From Candidatus Centipeda massiliensis (lineage in GTDB: Bacteria; Bacillota; Negativicutes; Selenomonadales; Selenomonadaceae): DNA of 64,000 nt. The notes beneath the pieces were generated by a model, which saw only the letters and a list, made by a program, of their open reading frames with translations, was not told where the DNA came from and ran no database searches. The stretch covers positions 410,200-474,199 of the forward strand of contig NZ_LT985755.1 of assembly GCF_900290285.1 (NCBI RefSeq). The letters run 5' to 3'. Every line of letters starts with the position of its first letter. The first letter of the stretch is position 1. Shown here one piece after another: positions 35,777-44,426 of the stretch. The position numbers and the translations under genes are program-made.

Positions 35777-36703
35777 TCAATTCTTTGCCCATGCGGCTAT
35801 GTCCGCGATCTCACGCGGCGTTGTCCTGCAGCAGCCGCCGATGAGCCGCGCGCCCGCCGCATACCAGCGCCGCGCCTCCGTGCCGAAATCTGCCGTCGCA
35901 CCATACCATCTCCGCTTATGGACATCATACATCTCACCGGAGTTCGGATAGACGACGATGGGCTTCGCCGTCTCGCTCCGAATCGCGCGAATCAGCTCCT
36001 CCGCATACTGCGGAGCCGTACAGTTCAGCCCGATCGCCGCAGCCTCCGGCACAGTGTCCAGCCACCGCGCACATGCCGCAATCTCCATGCCGTCACTGAT
36101 GTGCGCAGCATCGCGGCAGGAGAACGAGAACCACGCGGGAATCCGTATCGCTCTTTCGCGCAGCGCGCGCACAATCGCACGTGCCTCCACCAGACATGGC
36201 AGCGTCTCACAGGCGAGCAGGTCAGGTTTTTCCTCTGCAAGCAGCGCAAGGCGCTCCGCATGAAACGCGACAAGTGCGTCCTCGTCGATGCCATAGTCGC
36301 CGCGATACTCCGAGCCATCCGCACGATACGCACCGTATGATCCAACCGATGCCGCCACAAGCGGCACGCCGCCATCCACACCGCGCTCCGAGCAGTACAG
36401 TTCACATGCCTCCCGTGCCAGACGCACGGATTTTTGCAGGAGCGCGGCAGCCTCCGCCTCCGTAAAGCCGCACCGCATAAAGCCCTCGACCGTCGCCTGA
36501 TAGCTCGCACTCGTCACCACATCTGCGCCCGCGCGCAGATAGTCCAGATGAACCTCACGCACGAGATCGGGACACGCAAAGAGAGCCTTTGCCGACCAGA
36601 GCGCATCGCTGATCGAACATCCGCGTGCCTCGAGTTCCGTGGCAAGCGCACCGTCGAGCACGATTACATCCTGCCGCGCAAGACGCTCCGCAATCGGATT
36701 CAC
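35777..36703 (-). CDS. Homocysteine S-methyltransferase family protein (MmuM-like)
   Basis: A 308-residue zinc-dependent methyltransferase. The Hcy-binding barrel shows LDGALATELEARG at the N-terminus and the three zinc cysteines in IGLNCTAPQ and IGGCCRTTP. Free-standing proteins of this size usually methylate homocysteine with S-methylmethionine or SAM to form methionine. The start is a GTG at 36703, six bases behind GGGGAGGA; the ATG in that spacer is followed at once by a stop in its own frame. It lies before the folate genes, so methyl-group metabolism could be linked, but MetH-type cobalamin domains are absent. Confidence 0.9.
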   Translation of the reverse strand: MNPIAERLARQDVIVLDGALATELEARGCSISDALWSAKALFACPDLVREVHLDYLRAGADVVTSASYQATVEGFMRCGFTEAEAAALLQKSVRLAREACELYCSERGVDGGVPLVAASVGSYGAYRADGSEYRGDYGIDEDALVAFHAERLALLAEEKPDLLACETLPCLVEARAIVRALRERAIRIPAWFSFSCRDAAHISDGMEIAACARWLDTVPEAAAIGLNCTAPQYAEELIRAIRSETAKPIVVYPNSGEMYDVHKRRWYGATADFGTEARRWYAAGARLIGGCCRTTPREIADIAAWAKN

Positions 36704-36728
36704 GCCATTCCTCCCCACAAACAGGAAA

Positions 36729-36773
36729 ACGCTCCCCCATCGTGAAGGGCAGCCCCACACAAGAGGAGAGCGT
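36729..36773 (-). terminator. Terminator after dapA
   Basis: Minus strand ACGCTCTCC pairs with GGGGGAGCGT and is followed by TTTT. It lies between the dapA stop and the methyltransferase-like gene. The loop is about 27 bases long. Confidence 0.55.
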
Positions 36774-36779
36774 CTGACA

Positions 36780-37667
36780 TCATTTCAGCAGGCCATGTGC
36801 ACGCAGAGCCGCGTCCAGCTTCGCCGCATTCGCCGGCTCCATCTCCGTGAGAGGCATACGCAGGGGACCCGCATCGTAGCCGAGGCGGCGCATCGCCGTC
36901 TTGACGGGAATCGGGTTCACCTCGCAGAAGAGCGCGTCGATGAGATCGGCATACGCAACCTGCATACGCCCTGCCTCCGCCGCATTGCCGTCGAAATAGT
37001 GCTGGCAGATATCATGCGTCGCCTTCGGCGCGATATTCGAGAGCACAGAGATGACACCCGACCCGCCGAGCGAGAGAATGGGGACGATCTGATCATCGTT
37101 GCCCGAGTAGACGGCGAAATCATCGCCCGTCGCCGCACGCATGCGCAGGATCGCGGAGAGATCACCGCTCGCCTCCTTAACCCCGACGATGCGCGGGTGC
37201 TTGGCGAGCGCCGCGTATGTCTCCGTCTTGATATTGACTCCCGTGCGCGAAGGTACATTGTAGAGAATCGCGGGGATATTCACGCTGTCTGCAATCTTCG
37301 TGTAGTGCGCGATCAGACCGTTCTGCGTGCACTTATTGTAGTACGGCGTCACGAGAAGGAGTGCGTCCGCACCGAACTGCTCCGCATACTTCGACAACTC
37401 GATTGCGTAGGAGGTTTCATTTGAGCCGGTTCCCGCCACAACGGGAATACGCCCCTTCACCTGCTCCACCGTATAGCGGATCGCCTCACGGTGCTCCGCA
37501 TCCGTCATCGTCGCGGACTCGCCCGTCGTCCCTGTGATAACGATGGCATCCGTGCCGCCCGCGATCTGATCCTCGATAATCCGCCCGAGTTCCGTATAGT
37601 TCACGCCTGTCTCTGTAAACGGCGTAATGATGGCGACGCCGGCACCACGGAAAACTTTCTTCTTCAT
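36780..37667 (-). CDS. dapA: 4-hydroxy-tetrahydrodipicolinate synthase
   Basis: A 295-residue aldolase-type TIM barrel that condenses pyruvate with aspartate semialdehyde, committing carbon to lysine and diaminopimelate. The Schiff-base lysine is in VGVKEASGD and the catalytic tyrosine in VTPYYNKCTQ; TGTTGESATM and NVPSRTGVNI are also conserved. The ATG at 37667 has AGGGGGA eight bases upstream; the frame extends to 37691 without a better site. It has its own promoter (37700-37728) and terminator. Confidence 0.97.
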   Translation of the reverse strand: MKKKVFRGAGVAIITPFTETGVNYTELGRIIEDQIAGGTDAIVITGTTGESATMTDAEHREAIRYTVEQVKGRIPVVAGTGSNETSYAIELSKYAEQFGADALLLVTPYYNKCTQNGLIAHYTKIADSVNIPAILYNVPSRTGVNIKTETYAALAKHPRIVGVKEASGDLSAILRMRAATGDDFAVYSGNDDQIVPILSLGGSGVISVLSNIAPKATHDICQHYFDGNAAEAGRMQVAYADLIDALFCEVNPIPVKTAMRRLGYDAGPLRMPLTEMEPANAAKLDAALRAHGLLK

Positions 37668-37699
37668 GGCAGGTTCCCCCTTCAAAATCATCTTCTGCT

Positions 37700-37728
37700 A
37701 TTATCCCACGCGCGGTATGAAAAGTCAA
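37700..37728 (-). promoter_or_regulatory. Promoter of dapA
   Basis: Minus strand TTGACT (37728-37723), 17-bp spacer, GATAAT (37705-37700), placed in the short gap between the M16 peptidase stop and the dapA start. Confidence 0.7.
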
Positions 37729-37733
37729 AAACT

Positions 37734-40655
37734 TTATGTCCGCAGTGCGGGGCAGATCTCATCGAAGAGCGCGGCATTCGCGCGAATCTTCTCCTCGCCG
37801 CCGAGGACGCAGCGCACATTTTCACGCATCGCCGCCTCCACGAGCGGCGCGAGTGCACGCACATCCTCCTGACGTGCCGTCAGGATCTCCTCACGCGCAC
37901 GCTGGCGATCCTCCCACGTAATGCCGCGCAGGTGGAACGTCGCCGCGATATCCCCCTTCATCTGCGGCGTCAGCGGCGCGTCCACGCCGCTCATCGTACC
38001 GATGATGAACTTGTCCATCTCGCGGTCGGACACGTCGAACGACCGCACATAGTCCGCCGTCTCATCGAGAACGGCAAACGTCTCCGCGAGATTCGGATCG
38101 CGGTAGGAGGAAAAAATCATAAAGCCGTTTCGATTGAACTGCGTCATAGCACCGTACGCACCGCCCTGCACGCGGATGCGCGTCCAGAAATAATCATAGC
38201 GCAGCAGCGTTTCCAGCACACGCAGAACTCCCGTATAGGCGAATCCAAGCTTGATAAAGTTCGCGCCCTTCGCCACATACTGAACGCGGCTCTGCGTCAT
38301 CAGCCCCTCATTCTTCGGCACAATCTCCCATGTGTACGGCGCTGCAGGAAACAACACGGATGAGATCTTTTGTTGGAACTCCGCAAGCCCTGCTGCAATC
38401 TCATCATAGTCAGCGGCAGGTGCCGTGACGCTGACCATCAGATCATTTGCATTGAAGATCTGCGGCAGAATGCGCCGAAACGCCGCCTGCATCTCCACAT
38501 GGCGTGCTTCGAAGTTATCCTTGAACGTGCGCAGGAAGTCATGGAACGGCAGTCCGCCGACCTCGGCATAGCGCCCCGCGGGCGTCAGATCGGCAGCGAT
38601 CCGCGCAGCAACTACCTGATTTGCCGCACGCTGGAGCGAGAGCTCCATCCCCGTCTTTCCCTCATCGATCAGCTCGCGGACACGCTTTGCCCCCGAGAAG
38701 TCGCTCTCCGTCATGATCTCCGCAAGCAGATCAAAGAGGCGCGGCAGATTCCCCTTCAGTACCTTCGCGCGGAGCTTGAAGCGCGGCAGGAGAGAGTCCG
38801 GCTCGCCCGCGCGCGTGTAGGCAACGATGTCCGCGCCGAAACCGCCCGTGTAGAGACTGCGCAGCATCGCGAGCTCCGCATAGCTGTGCCGCGCGGTATC
38901 GACTGCTCCGAACATCTCCGCGAGGAGGTACGCATACGGCAGATCTGCCTGTGCGACCGCCGCCATCGGAAAGTAAAAATTCAGATAGACAATCCCGTTC
39001 GTCTCGATATCCGAGTAGAGTATCTTCGTCCCTGCACAGTCACGCAGATCGAGCGGCAGACGCTCCGCCTCCGCACGGATATCGGAGCGTGCGAGAATTG
39101 GAATCGACGCAAGCGCCTCCTCCGTATCCGGCTCCTCCTGCGCCTCCTTGAGCGCCGCACAGGACGCTAAGACCTCTGCAATCTCCTCGGCACTCATCGC
39201 GGCTTTTTTCTCCGCAAGGATCTTCTCCTGTGCCGCCTCGCGCTCCTGCCCGAGCGTACGGCTCGGCGCGAGCGTCACGAGAGCCTCATGCGGATTCTCA
39301 AGGAAGGATTCTCGAATCACCTGCTCAAAATAGCCGTTTTCGAGTCCTGCTTTGAGTTCGGCAAGCACGTCCTCATAGCGCAGATAGTCCGCAGGCGCGC
39401 CATCGTAGAGCCACGTCTTCATCATGCGGATGCCGTAGATCAGCCCCTTTGGCGACGACCCGAAGTCCGACTCGCGCAGACGGAACTCAAGCGTATTGAG
39501 CGACGCCTGCACGAGCGTGTGATCGAGTTCCCCGTCCGCGAGTTTCCGCAGCGTATCTTTGACAATCCGCACAAACTCATCCGCGCGTGCCGTCTCTGAT
39601 TTGCTGACAATGATGCTGAAGAGCGGCTGCAGAATATCACTCTCATAGTTCGAGTCGACATCGCGCCCAAGCCCCGCATCGATGAGTGCCTGTCGCAGCG
39701 GCGCACCCTGCATACGCAGCAGCGCATGGTCGAGGATCTGGAGCGCCATCACACGCTTTCGATCCGCCGTGTCGCCGATCACCCAGTTCAGCGAGAGAAA
39801 ACTGTTTTCCTCCAGCGGCTCCTCCGCCCCAATCGGATAGAAATGTGCCTTGTCGACGCGCCCCGCGAACGCCTGTTGACGGTCGATGCGCGAGGGCACG
39901 GAAATCCGCTCGAAATGCGAGAGATACGCGCGGTCGAGGTAGGCGAGCTTCTCCTCGATATCCATGTCTCCGTAAAGATAGATATAGCTGTTCGACGGAT
40001 GATAGTAACGCGCGTGGAAATCGAGGAACATCTCCTGTGTGAGCGTCGGGATCGCCTCGGGATCGCCGCCCGACTCACAGCCATACGTCGTATCGGGATA
40101 GAGCGCCGCCATGATGCGGCTGCCGAGGAGATCATCGGGCGCCGAGAGCGCCCCCTTCATCTCATTGTAGACAACGCCGCTGTAGGAGAGCGGTGCATCC
40201 GCATCCTCGAGTTCGTAGTGCCAGCCCTCCTGCATGAGCACCTGCGGATTCGTGCGCATCGCGGGATAGAAGACCGCATCGAGATACACGTCCATGAGAT
40301 TCTGAAAATCACGGTCGTTGCGGCTCGCGACGGGATACATCGTCTTGTCGGGGAACGTCATCGCATTGAGGAACGTGTTGAGCGACCCCTTCACGAGTTC
40401 GACAAACGGCTCCTTCAGCGGGTACTTGCGCGAGCCGCAGAGTACGGAGTGCTCCACAATATGCGCCACGCCCGTATCATCCACGGGCGGCGTGCGGAAG
40501 CTGATCGAAAAGACCTTGTTGTCGTCCGCCGTCTCGAGGAAGAAGAGCCGTGCGCCCGTCTTCTCGTGGACAAACGTATGCCCCCGCCCGTCTGCTTCCT
40601 TGATCTCCTCCGAGCGGATCAGGCGAAAGCCGTGAATGATATCATCTATCTTCAT
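37734..40655 (-). CDS. M16C-family zinc metallopeptidase (presequence-protease-like)
   Basis: A 973-residue insulinase-type peptidase. The inverted zinc motif HxxEH appears as HIVEHSVL near residue 65, followed by KEPFVELVKGSLNTFLNAMTFPDKT, typical of the PreP/Cym1 M16C subfamily. Four M16 half-domains fit the length. No signal peptide is visible, so it should degrade short peptides in the cytoplasm. The ATG at 40655 has GAAGGAGG well spaced upstream and an extended -10 promoter (TGCTATAAT, 40687-40692 on the minus strand). Apparently monocistronic. Confidence 0.93.
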   Translation of the reverse strand: MKIDDIIHGFRLIRSEEIKEADGRGHTFVHEKTGARLFFLETADDNKVFSISFRTPPVDDTGVAHIVEHSVLCGSRKYPLKEPFVELVKGSLNTFLNAMTFPDKTMYPVASRNDRDFQNLMDVYLDAVFYPAMRTNPQVLMQEGWHYELEDADAPLSYSGVVYNEMKGALSAPDDLLGSRIMAALYPDTTYGCESGGDPEAIPTLTQEMFLDFHARYYHPSNSYIYLYGDMDIEEKLAYLDRAYLSHFERISVPSRIDRQQAFAGRVDKAHFYPIGAEEPLEENSFLSLNWVIGDTADRKRVMALQILDHALLRMQGAPLRQALIDAGLGRDVDSNYESDILQPLFSIIVSKSETARADEFVRIVKDTLRKLADGELDHTLVQASLNTLEFRLRESDFGSSPKGLIYGIRMMKTWLYDGAPADYLRYEDVLAELKAGLENGYFEQVIRESFLENPHEALVTLAPSRTLGQEREAAQEKILAEKKAAMSAEEIAEVLASCAALKEAQEEPDTEEALASIPILARSDIRAEAERLPLDLRDCAGTKILYSDIETNGIVYLNFYFPMAAVAQADLPYAYLLAEMFGAVDTARHSYAELAMLRSLYTGGFGADIVAYTRAGEPDSLLPRFKLRAKVLKGNLPRLFDLLAEIMTESDFSGAKRVRELIDEGKTGMELSLQRAANQVVAARIAADLTPAGRYAEVGGLPFHDFLRTFKDNFEARHVEMQAAFRRILPQIFNANDLMVSVTAPAADYDEIAAGLAEFQQKISSVLFPAAPYTWEIVPKNEGLMTQSRVQYVAKGANFIKLGFAYTGVLRVLETLLRYDYFWTRIRVQGGAYGAMTQFNRNGFMIFSSYRDPNLAETFAVLDETADYVRSFDVSDREMDKFIIGTMSGVDAPLTPQMKGDIAATFHLRGITWEDRQRAREEILTARQEDVRALAPLVEAAMRENVRCVLGGEEKIRANAALFDEICPALRT

Positions 40656-40686
40656 GTGAAATATCCTCCTTCATACAATGGATTTC

Positions 40687-40715
40687 ATTATAGCACAGCG
40701 CAGTGTTTTCGCAAA
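40687..40715 (-). promoter_or_regulatory. Promoter of the M16 peptidase gene
   Basis: Minus strand TATAAT (40692-40687) with an extended TGC before it; TTTGCG 17 bases upstream is a weak -35. It overlaps the start of the following terminator region. Confidence 0.55.
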
Positions 40716-40719
40716 ATAA

Positions 40720-40759
40720 AAGAGATTCCAAACGCCGCACATGGCGCATAGAATCTCTT
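40720..40759 (-). terminator. Terminator of the small secreted-protein gene
   Basis: Arms AAGAGATTC (40720-40728) and GAATCTCTT (40751-40759); on the minus strand the hairpin runs into TTATTTT. It follows the stop at 40774. Confidence 0.8.
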
Positions 40760-40773
40760 ACAATCCCGCAGGA

Positions 40774-41187
40774 TCAGTTATTCAGACAAATATTCAAAAC
40801 AACCCCCATGACCGGACTCGATGCAACCGAATACTGCGGCGAATTCACGGGGACAAGCCCGTTCTTGCTTTGCGACTCTGACAGTCTATACTTCCAATCT
40901 CCATTCGTATAGACAAACTCCCATCCTTCCACATCATACTCAGAGCGGCGCACACTCTTCGTGCGCACGTTGAACTTCTTATCCCCGCTCCAGCGAATCG
41001 TATGCGTCATGACATAGACATCAGCCCCCTGACTCGTTGCGGCATACACATCCTGTGCATGAGCCTGCTTTACTGCCAAGTCATCGGGTACAACCCCCGT
41101 GTCGAAAGCTCCGCCGAGAGCCAAGCAAGCCGCAAAACCACCCAGCAGTACCGACTTCTTCATCACGGATTTCATAAACTTCTTCAT
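40774..41187 (-). CDS. Small secreted protein of unknown function
   Basis: A 137-residue protein with a signal peptide (positively charged MKKFMKSVMKKS, then a hydrophobic stretch, possible cleavage after QAHA near residue 44). The mature part is about 90 residues, rich in Tyr, Trp, Ser and Val, with one cysteine close to the C-terminus (LNICLNN). I do not recognise the family. AGGAGG lies before the ATG at 41187, and a terminator follows. It is probably periplasmic. Confidence 0.75.
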   Translation of the reverse strand: MKKFMKSVMKKSVLLGGFAACLALGGAFDTGVVPDDLAVKQAHAQDVYAATSQGADVYVMTHTIRWSGDKKFNVRTKSVRRSEYDVEGWEFVYTNGDWKYRLSESQSKNGLVPVNSPQYSVASSPVMGVVLNICLNN

Positions 41188-41229
41188 TTTGATTTCCTCC
41201 TATGAATGAAACACAATGCATCGACTGCA

Positions 41230-42114
41230 TCACGACCCGATAAACTTTCGCAGGAGATCCAGCTCCCCGCCGCCCGCATTCCGCTGTGGTGGATTCTGCG
41301 GAATGTTCTGCTGCGCTTCAAGACGGGCAAGCCGATCTTGATTCTGTGCCATGAACTCCTGTGACTCCCGCGCAATCTCTTCAATATCTTTGCCGTGCGC
41401 CAGATCGAGGAACGGCTTCCATACGCCGTTTACCATCATATCAACATTCTCAAGTGCCTCCGCCGCATCTTCCGCTGATATTTTATTCTGCGCAGCATCA
41501 TGTTGAATCCTCGCAATGACTTCCTGTAACATCTCGTCGCTCGTCGGCAGTTCCTGTTCACGCTTTTTCCCAAACATCATAAATTCCTCCTGTCCCTGCG
41601 AACTGCTGTCATATCCCATTACAGCAGTCTGTGCGCGTCTTTGGACGATAGGCGCAATCAGCTCATCCATCAGTGCATTTGCCTGAGAATGGGGGAGTCT
41701 GCAGCGTATCAGATTGTCGATAAATGCTGGTGTCATACGCTGCTGCAAGGCGATTGCGACCGCATCCGCTTCGTCACGGGTAAGCCGATACTCCTGCCCC
41801 TTATGCTTGAACGCACCCTCGAGCACATCCATGACATCCACAGGCTCCGGCTCAAACTCATCATCGCTCAGTGCAGAAGTCAGGGTACGCATAGTGGATG
41901 AACCTGTCGAGCTACCGATAACGCTGCCTAAAAAGCCGCCGATCATACCGCCTGTGGCAGTCCCTATAACAGGGACTGCCGAACCGATGGCTGCGCCTGT
42001 CGCCGCCCCGGTGCCCCAGCCAATTGTACCGCCTGCAACGCCGCCCGCCGTATGCGTAAAGTTCTTCGCGAACGTTTGCCTGCTCCGCCGCGAATCCATG
42101 CCCGCGTGCTCCAT
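41230..42114 (-). CDS. Unknown protein with glycine-zipper hairpin
   Basis: A 294-residue protein of unrecognised family. Residues 24-70 form a Gly/Ala-rich hydrophobic stretch (GGVAGGTIGWGTGAATGAAIG ... GGMIGGFLGSVIG), which looks like a glycine-zipper membrane hairpin. The rest is soluble, with EYRLTRDEADAVAIALQQRM mid-protein, a charged region and a Gln/Asn/Pro-rich C-terminus. CGGAG lies seven bases before the ATG at 42114. A better-initiated frame (42208-41912) overlaps its first 203 bp, so the true N-terminus may come from there through a frameshift. It is the last gene of an unknown cluster (41230-44597). Confidence 0.6.
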   Translation of the reverse strand: MEHAGMDSRRSRQTFAKNFTHTAGGVAGGTIGWGTGAATGAAIGSAVPVIGTATGGMIGGFLGSVIGSSTGSSTMRTLTSALSDDEFEPEPVDVMDVLEGAFKHKGQEYRLTRDEADAVAIALQQRMTPAFIDNLIRCRLPHSQANALMDELIAPIVQRRAQTAVMGYDSSSQGQEEFMMFGKKREQELPTSDEMLQEVIARIQHDAAQNKISAEDAAEALENVDMMVNGVWKPFLDLAHGKDIEEIARESQEFMAQNQDRLARLEAQQNIPQNPPQRNAGGGELDLLRKFIGS

Positions 42115-42208
42115 GAAACAACTCCGTCACACCGTTGTTCGCCGCGTTGCGGTTCACACCATCCGCAAGAAAGGGATTCTGCCGTCGCTTCTCCTCGTCA
42201 CGATTCAT
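41912..42208 (-). CDS. Small overlapping ORF, possibly the frameshifted N-terminus of the glycine-zipper protein
   Basis: A 98-residue frame starting at an ATG with an excellent AGGAGG seven bases upstream. Its first 50 residues (MNRDEEKRRQNPFLADGVNR ...) look like ordinary protein, while the last 45 are Arg/Gly/Tyr-rich and look like an out-of-frame reading of the glycine-zipper gene. Either an indel (real or a sequencing error) split one gene, or two genes overlap by 203 bp. Confidence 0.4.
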   Translation of the reverse strand: MNRDEEKRRQNPFLADGVNRNAANNGVTELFHGARGHGFAAEQANVREELYAYGGRRCRRYNWLGHRGGDRRSHRFGSPCYRDCHRRYDRRLFRQRYR

Positions 42209-42235
42209 CCGCTGTCCTCCTCTCCGAAAAAATCT

Positions 42236-42523
42236 TTATGCCGTCACCATATTCTTTGCAAAATTCTTGACCGTCTCGATCATGGAGCGGGACTGCTCCA
42301 TGATCGTTTCCACCGTCTTGGTCGCCACAGGGCGGATCTTATCGAATCCCTCCCATGCCATAGCGCTGATCTTCTGTTCCATTTTGAGCCGCATCGGCTC
42401 ACTGACTACCATGCTGAGCGCACTTCCCGCAACTGCTCCGACGCCCGGAATTATTGTCAGCACCTTGCCGGTAATGACATGGCTTGCCAGCTTTCCAATC
42501 ATTGCACAGTTGACGCGCCCCAT
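42236..42523 (-). CDS. Small unknown protein with hydrophobic core
   Basis: A 95-residue protein, not recognised. A hydrophobic glycine-rich segment (VLTIIPGVGAVAGSALSMVV, about residues 21-40) is followed by an amphipathic helical tail (KMEQKISAMAWEGFDKI ... NFAKNMV). It starts 12 bp past the previous stop; an internal ATG at 42499 is an alternative start. It belongs to the unknown cluster and, like its neighbours, has a hydrophobic Gly-rich stretch. Confidence 0.55.
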   Translation of the reverse strand: MGRVNCAMIGKLASHVITGKVLTIIPGVGAVAGSALSMVVSEPMRLKMEQKISAMAWEGFDKIRPVATKTVETIMEQSRSMIETVKNFAKNMVTA

Positions 42524-42535
42524 GCGTTCAACTGC

Positions 42536-43015
42536 CTACACCGTACTGATCTGACGGTTCGCAAGCTGCCCGGCGATGCGAAAATTCTCCATTCCCGAGC
42601 ACCCAATCGCAATGAGGGCAGGGAGAGGTGTCATCTTTAGGATCCCCGGCAGTTTTCCCTTCTGCGCTGCAACCTTGAGCACGCCGACCGCCACCGTCTT
42701 CAGTCCGATGTCGATTGCCGTGCCGCGCATATTATCCTCTGCACCCTCAATCTCTACAGGCAGCTCCATCGGCACATCGGGACGTGTAATATCCATCGCT
42801 CCGCCCATCGCCCCCGAGAGTGCTGCCTGCTGCCCGATCTCACGCGCATAGTCGTTGATCTGAGCCTGTGTCCAGCCTCCCGTCATCTCCGCCTCCGGCA
42901 TGGGAATCTCCGTCACGAGCTCGCCCATCTCGAGCGTGCGATAGGCGGCGGCGTTGCCCGCCTGCAAGCCGTCCCGCACCTCCATAAGATAGCGTCCTCG
43001 CTCCTCCATGTCCAT
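42536..43015 (-). CDS. Unknown protein of the accessory cluster
   Basis: A 159-residue protein of unknown family. The N-terminal half is acidic and helical (MDMEERGRYLMEVRDGLQ, MGELVTEIPMPEAEMTGGW, QINDYAREIGQQAALSGAMGG). The C-terminal half is more hydrophobic (IDIGLKTVAVGVLKVAA, LPALIAIGCSGMENF). The ATG at 43015 has GGAGGAGGGAG at ideal distance, so the longer frame to 43069 was not used. Its first 176 bp are overlapped by the previous ORF. Confidence 0.6.
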   Translation of the reverse strand: MDMEERGRYLMEVRDGLQAGNAAAYRTLEMGELVTEIPMPEAEMTGGWTQAQINDYAREIGQQAALSGAMGGAMDITRPDVPMELPVEIEGAEDNMRGTAIDIGLKTVAVGVLKVAAQKGKLPGILKMTPLPALIAIGCSGMENFRIAGQLANRQISTV

Positions 43016-43640
43016 CGGCAGCTCCCTCCTCCGCACGTTTCCGCGGTACCACCGTACCGCTCCGATCACAGAGTGATTGATAGCGCTCGTCGAACTTCAC
43101 GTTTTGGAACGTGATATACTTCCGTTCAAAGTCAACAATCTCATCGCTCTCAATAACGGCGACCGCCTTACCCGCACCGTAATATTTCGTTCCGCGTGCC
43201 TTGAGCGGAATCGTGAAACGCCCATCGCAAAGCACGATCTCCTCCGCCCCCTCGTCGATCAGAGTATCCAGATCCTCCTGCGAGAACGCAGTATTCTCCG
43301 CCAGATCCAAGAGATACGGATCCGTTGTATAGTCCCGCAGCTTACGCAGCCGCCACGTCCGCTCCGAGAGTTCCGCAACATCCACCGCATCATGGTCGGC
43401 TGCCTCCACGCCGAGAACGTGGCAGAACACGGACTTAAAATTAGAGTCATCCTCATCCAGATCGTCCAGCTGCGCCGCCTCCTCTGCATATCCGTTGCGT
43501 TTCAGCCACCGCTGCAGCTTGCCCTCCTTATACAGGCCAAGCACCGTCTCAAGGTCGAAATGCTCCCGCAGCTCCGCAATCTCCCGCTCGACCTTGTGTC
43601 CGTCCTTCATCGTCAGACTGAAATTCAAAACTCTTGCAAT
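42840..43640 (-). CDS. Unknown protein, apparent ATT or TTG start and run-on C-terminus
   Basis: A protein of about 265 residues, family not recognised. The ordered part is acidic and helical (ELREHFDLETVLGLYKEGKLQRWLKRNGYAEEAAQL; LDEDDSNF), then a beta-rich region (EEIVLCDGRFTIPLKARGTKYYGAGKAVAVI ... ITFQNVKFDERYQSL). After about residue 205 the sequence becomes Arg/Gly/Asp-rich and out of keeping, overlapping the next gene by 176 bp, so the normal stop may have been lost. GGGAGG sits six bases before an ATT codon at 43640, which would give an N-terminus of the form (M)ARVLNFSLTMKDG; the only ordinary alternative is a TTG at 43628 without a ribosome site. Confidence 0.55.
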   Translation of the reverse strand: MARVLNFSLTMKDGHKVEREIAELREHFDLETVLGLYKEGKLQRWLKRNGYAEEAAQLDDLDEDDSNFKSVFCHVLGVEAADHDAVDVAELSERTWRLRKLRDYTTDPYLLDLAENTAFSQEDLDTLIDEGAEEIVLCDGRFTIPLKARGTKYYGAGKAVAVIESDEIVDFERKYITFQNVKFDERYQSLCDRSGTVVPRKRAEEGAADGHGGARTLSYGGAGRLAGGQRRRLSHARDGRARDGDSHAGGGDDGRLDTGSDQRLCA

Positions 43641-43677
43641 GATGATCCTCCCTATTGTCTAATATAGAACATTCTGC

Positions 43678-44394
43678 TCATTTCACGCGCGGCACCCGTT
43701 TATAAAGCGTCAGCTCCCACGAGGCAGAGCCGCTTTGCACCCGATAGATATGATGCTCGATGATGCGGCTGAGCAGCTGTCCGATTTTCACCGCCACAAA
43801 CTGAATCGCACCGAGGAGGAGGACAATGCAGTCAAATCCCCAGACGGAAAGTACAATTGCACCCGCAAAGGTGAGGTACAAAAGAGTTATCAGCTTCGCG
43901 AGCACAATGCCCAGTACCGCCCCCACCGCACTGCGCCGCAGGAGTCGGATGTTCCGGAAGTGCTCATCGAGGAATCTACGTATATGACGGTAGATTTCAC
44001 GCGGCGATTTCAGACTGCGAAGAATGACAAGAAGGCGTTCTCGCTTCCAGTACAGCCAATCTGACAGACGTGCATTCACGTAGCGGAGAGCCTCGGGCAG
44101 TGAGGAAAACCGTCCCAGCCCCTGTACCCAATGCCCGACATCCAACAATCGCGTAAAGGCGCTGCGAAGGAAGCTCCAAAAATGGATGTCCATTCTCCGC
44201 AGATGCTGCATGATCTCCCGCAGAGATAAATCTGCCAGCCGAAACGGTAGGTAGATAAAGATACGCAGGAATACGAACTCAACCAGAAAAAGGCAGCCTC
44301 GCAGGAAAAACGCCAGTCCATAATGCCCCGCATAGATCCCCGGATGCCGCACGATTGCACGCCGCTTATAGCGTAATCGTTTCCATAATGCCAT
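43678..44394 (-). CDS. Unknown basic membrane protein
   Basis: A 238-residue protein with several hydrophobic segments: GLAFFLRGCLFLVEFVFLRIFIYLPF near the N-terminus, and VGAVLGIVLAKLITLLYLTFAGAIVLSVWGFDCIVLLLGAIQFVAV near the C-terminus. Between them lies a strongly basic helical region (many Arg, e.g. IYRHIRRFLDEHFRNIRLLRR). No family recognised. The ATG at 44394 lies behind AGAGGGG; two ATGs at 44418/44415 are alternatives. It is the second gene of the unknown cluster. Confidence 0.6.
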   Translation of the reverse strand: MALWKRLRYKRRAIVRHPGIYAGHYGLAFFLRGCLFLVEFVFLRIFIYLPFRLADLSLREIMQHLRRMDIHFWSFLRSAFTRLLDVGHWVQGLGRFSSLPEALRYVNARLSDWLYWKRERLLVILRSLKSPREIYRHIRRFLDEHFRNIRLLRRSAVGAVLGIVLAKLITLLYLTFAGAIVLSVWGFDCIVLLLGAIQFVAVKIGQLLSRIIEHHIYRVQSGSASWELTLYKRVPRVK

Positions 44395-44426
44395 TGTCCA
44401 CCGCCCCTCTATCATCATCCTCTCGA

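Noticed and set aside
36704..36779. A SAM or other riboswitch before the homocysteine methyltransferase-like gene
   Set aside because: The gap is too short and shows only the dapA terminator hairpin; no S-box core is visible.
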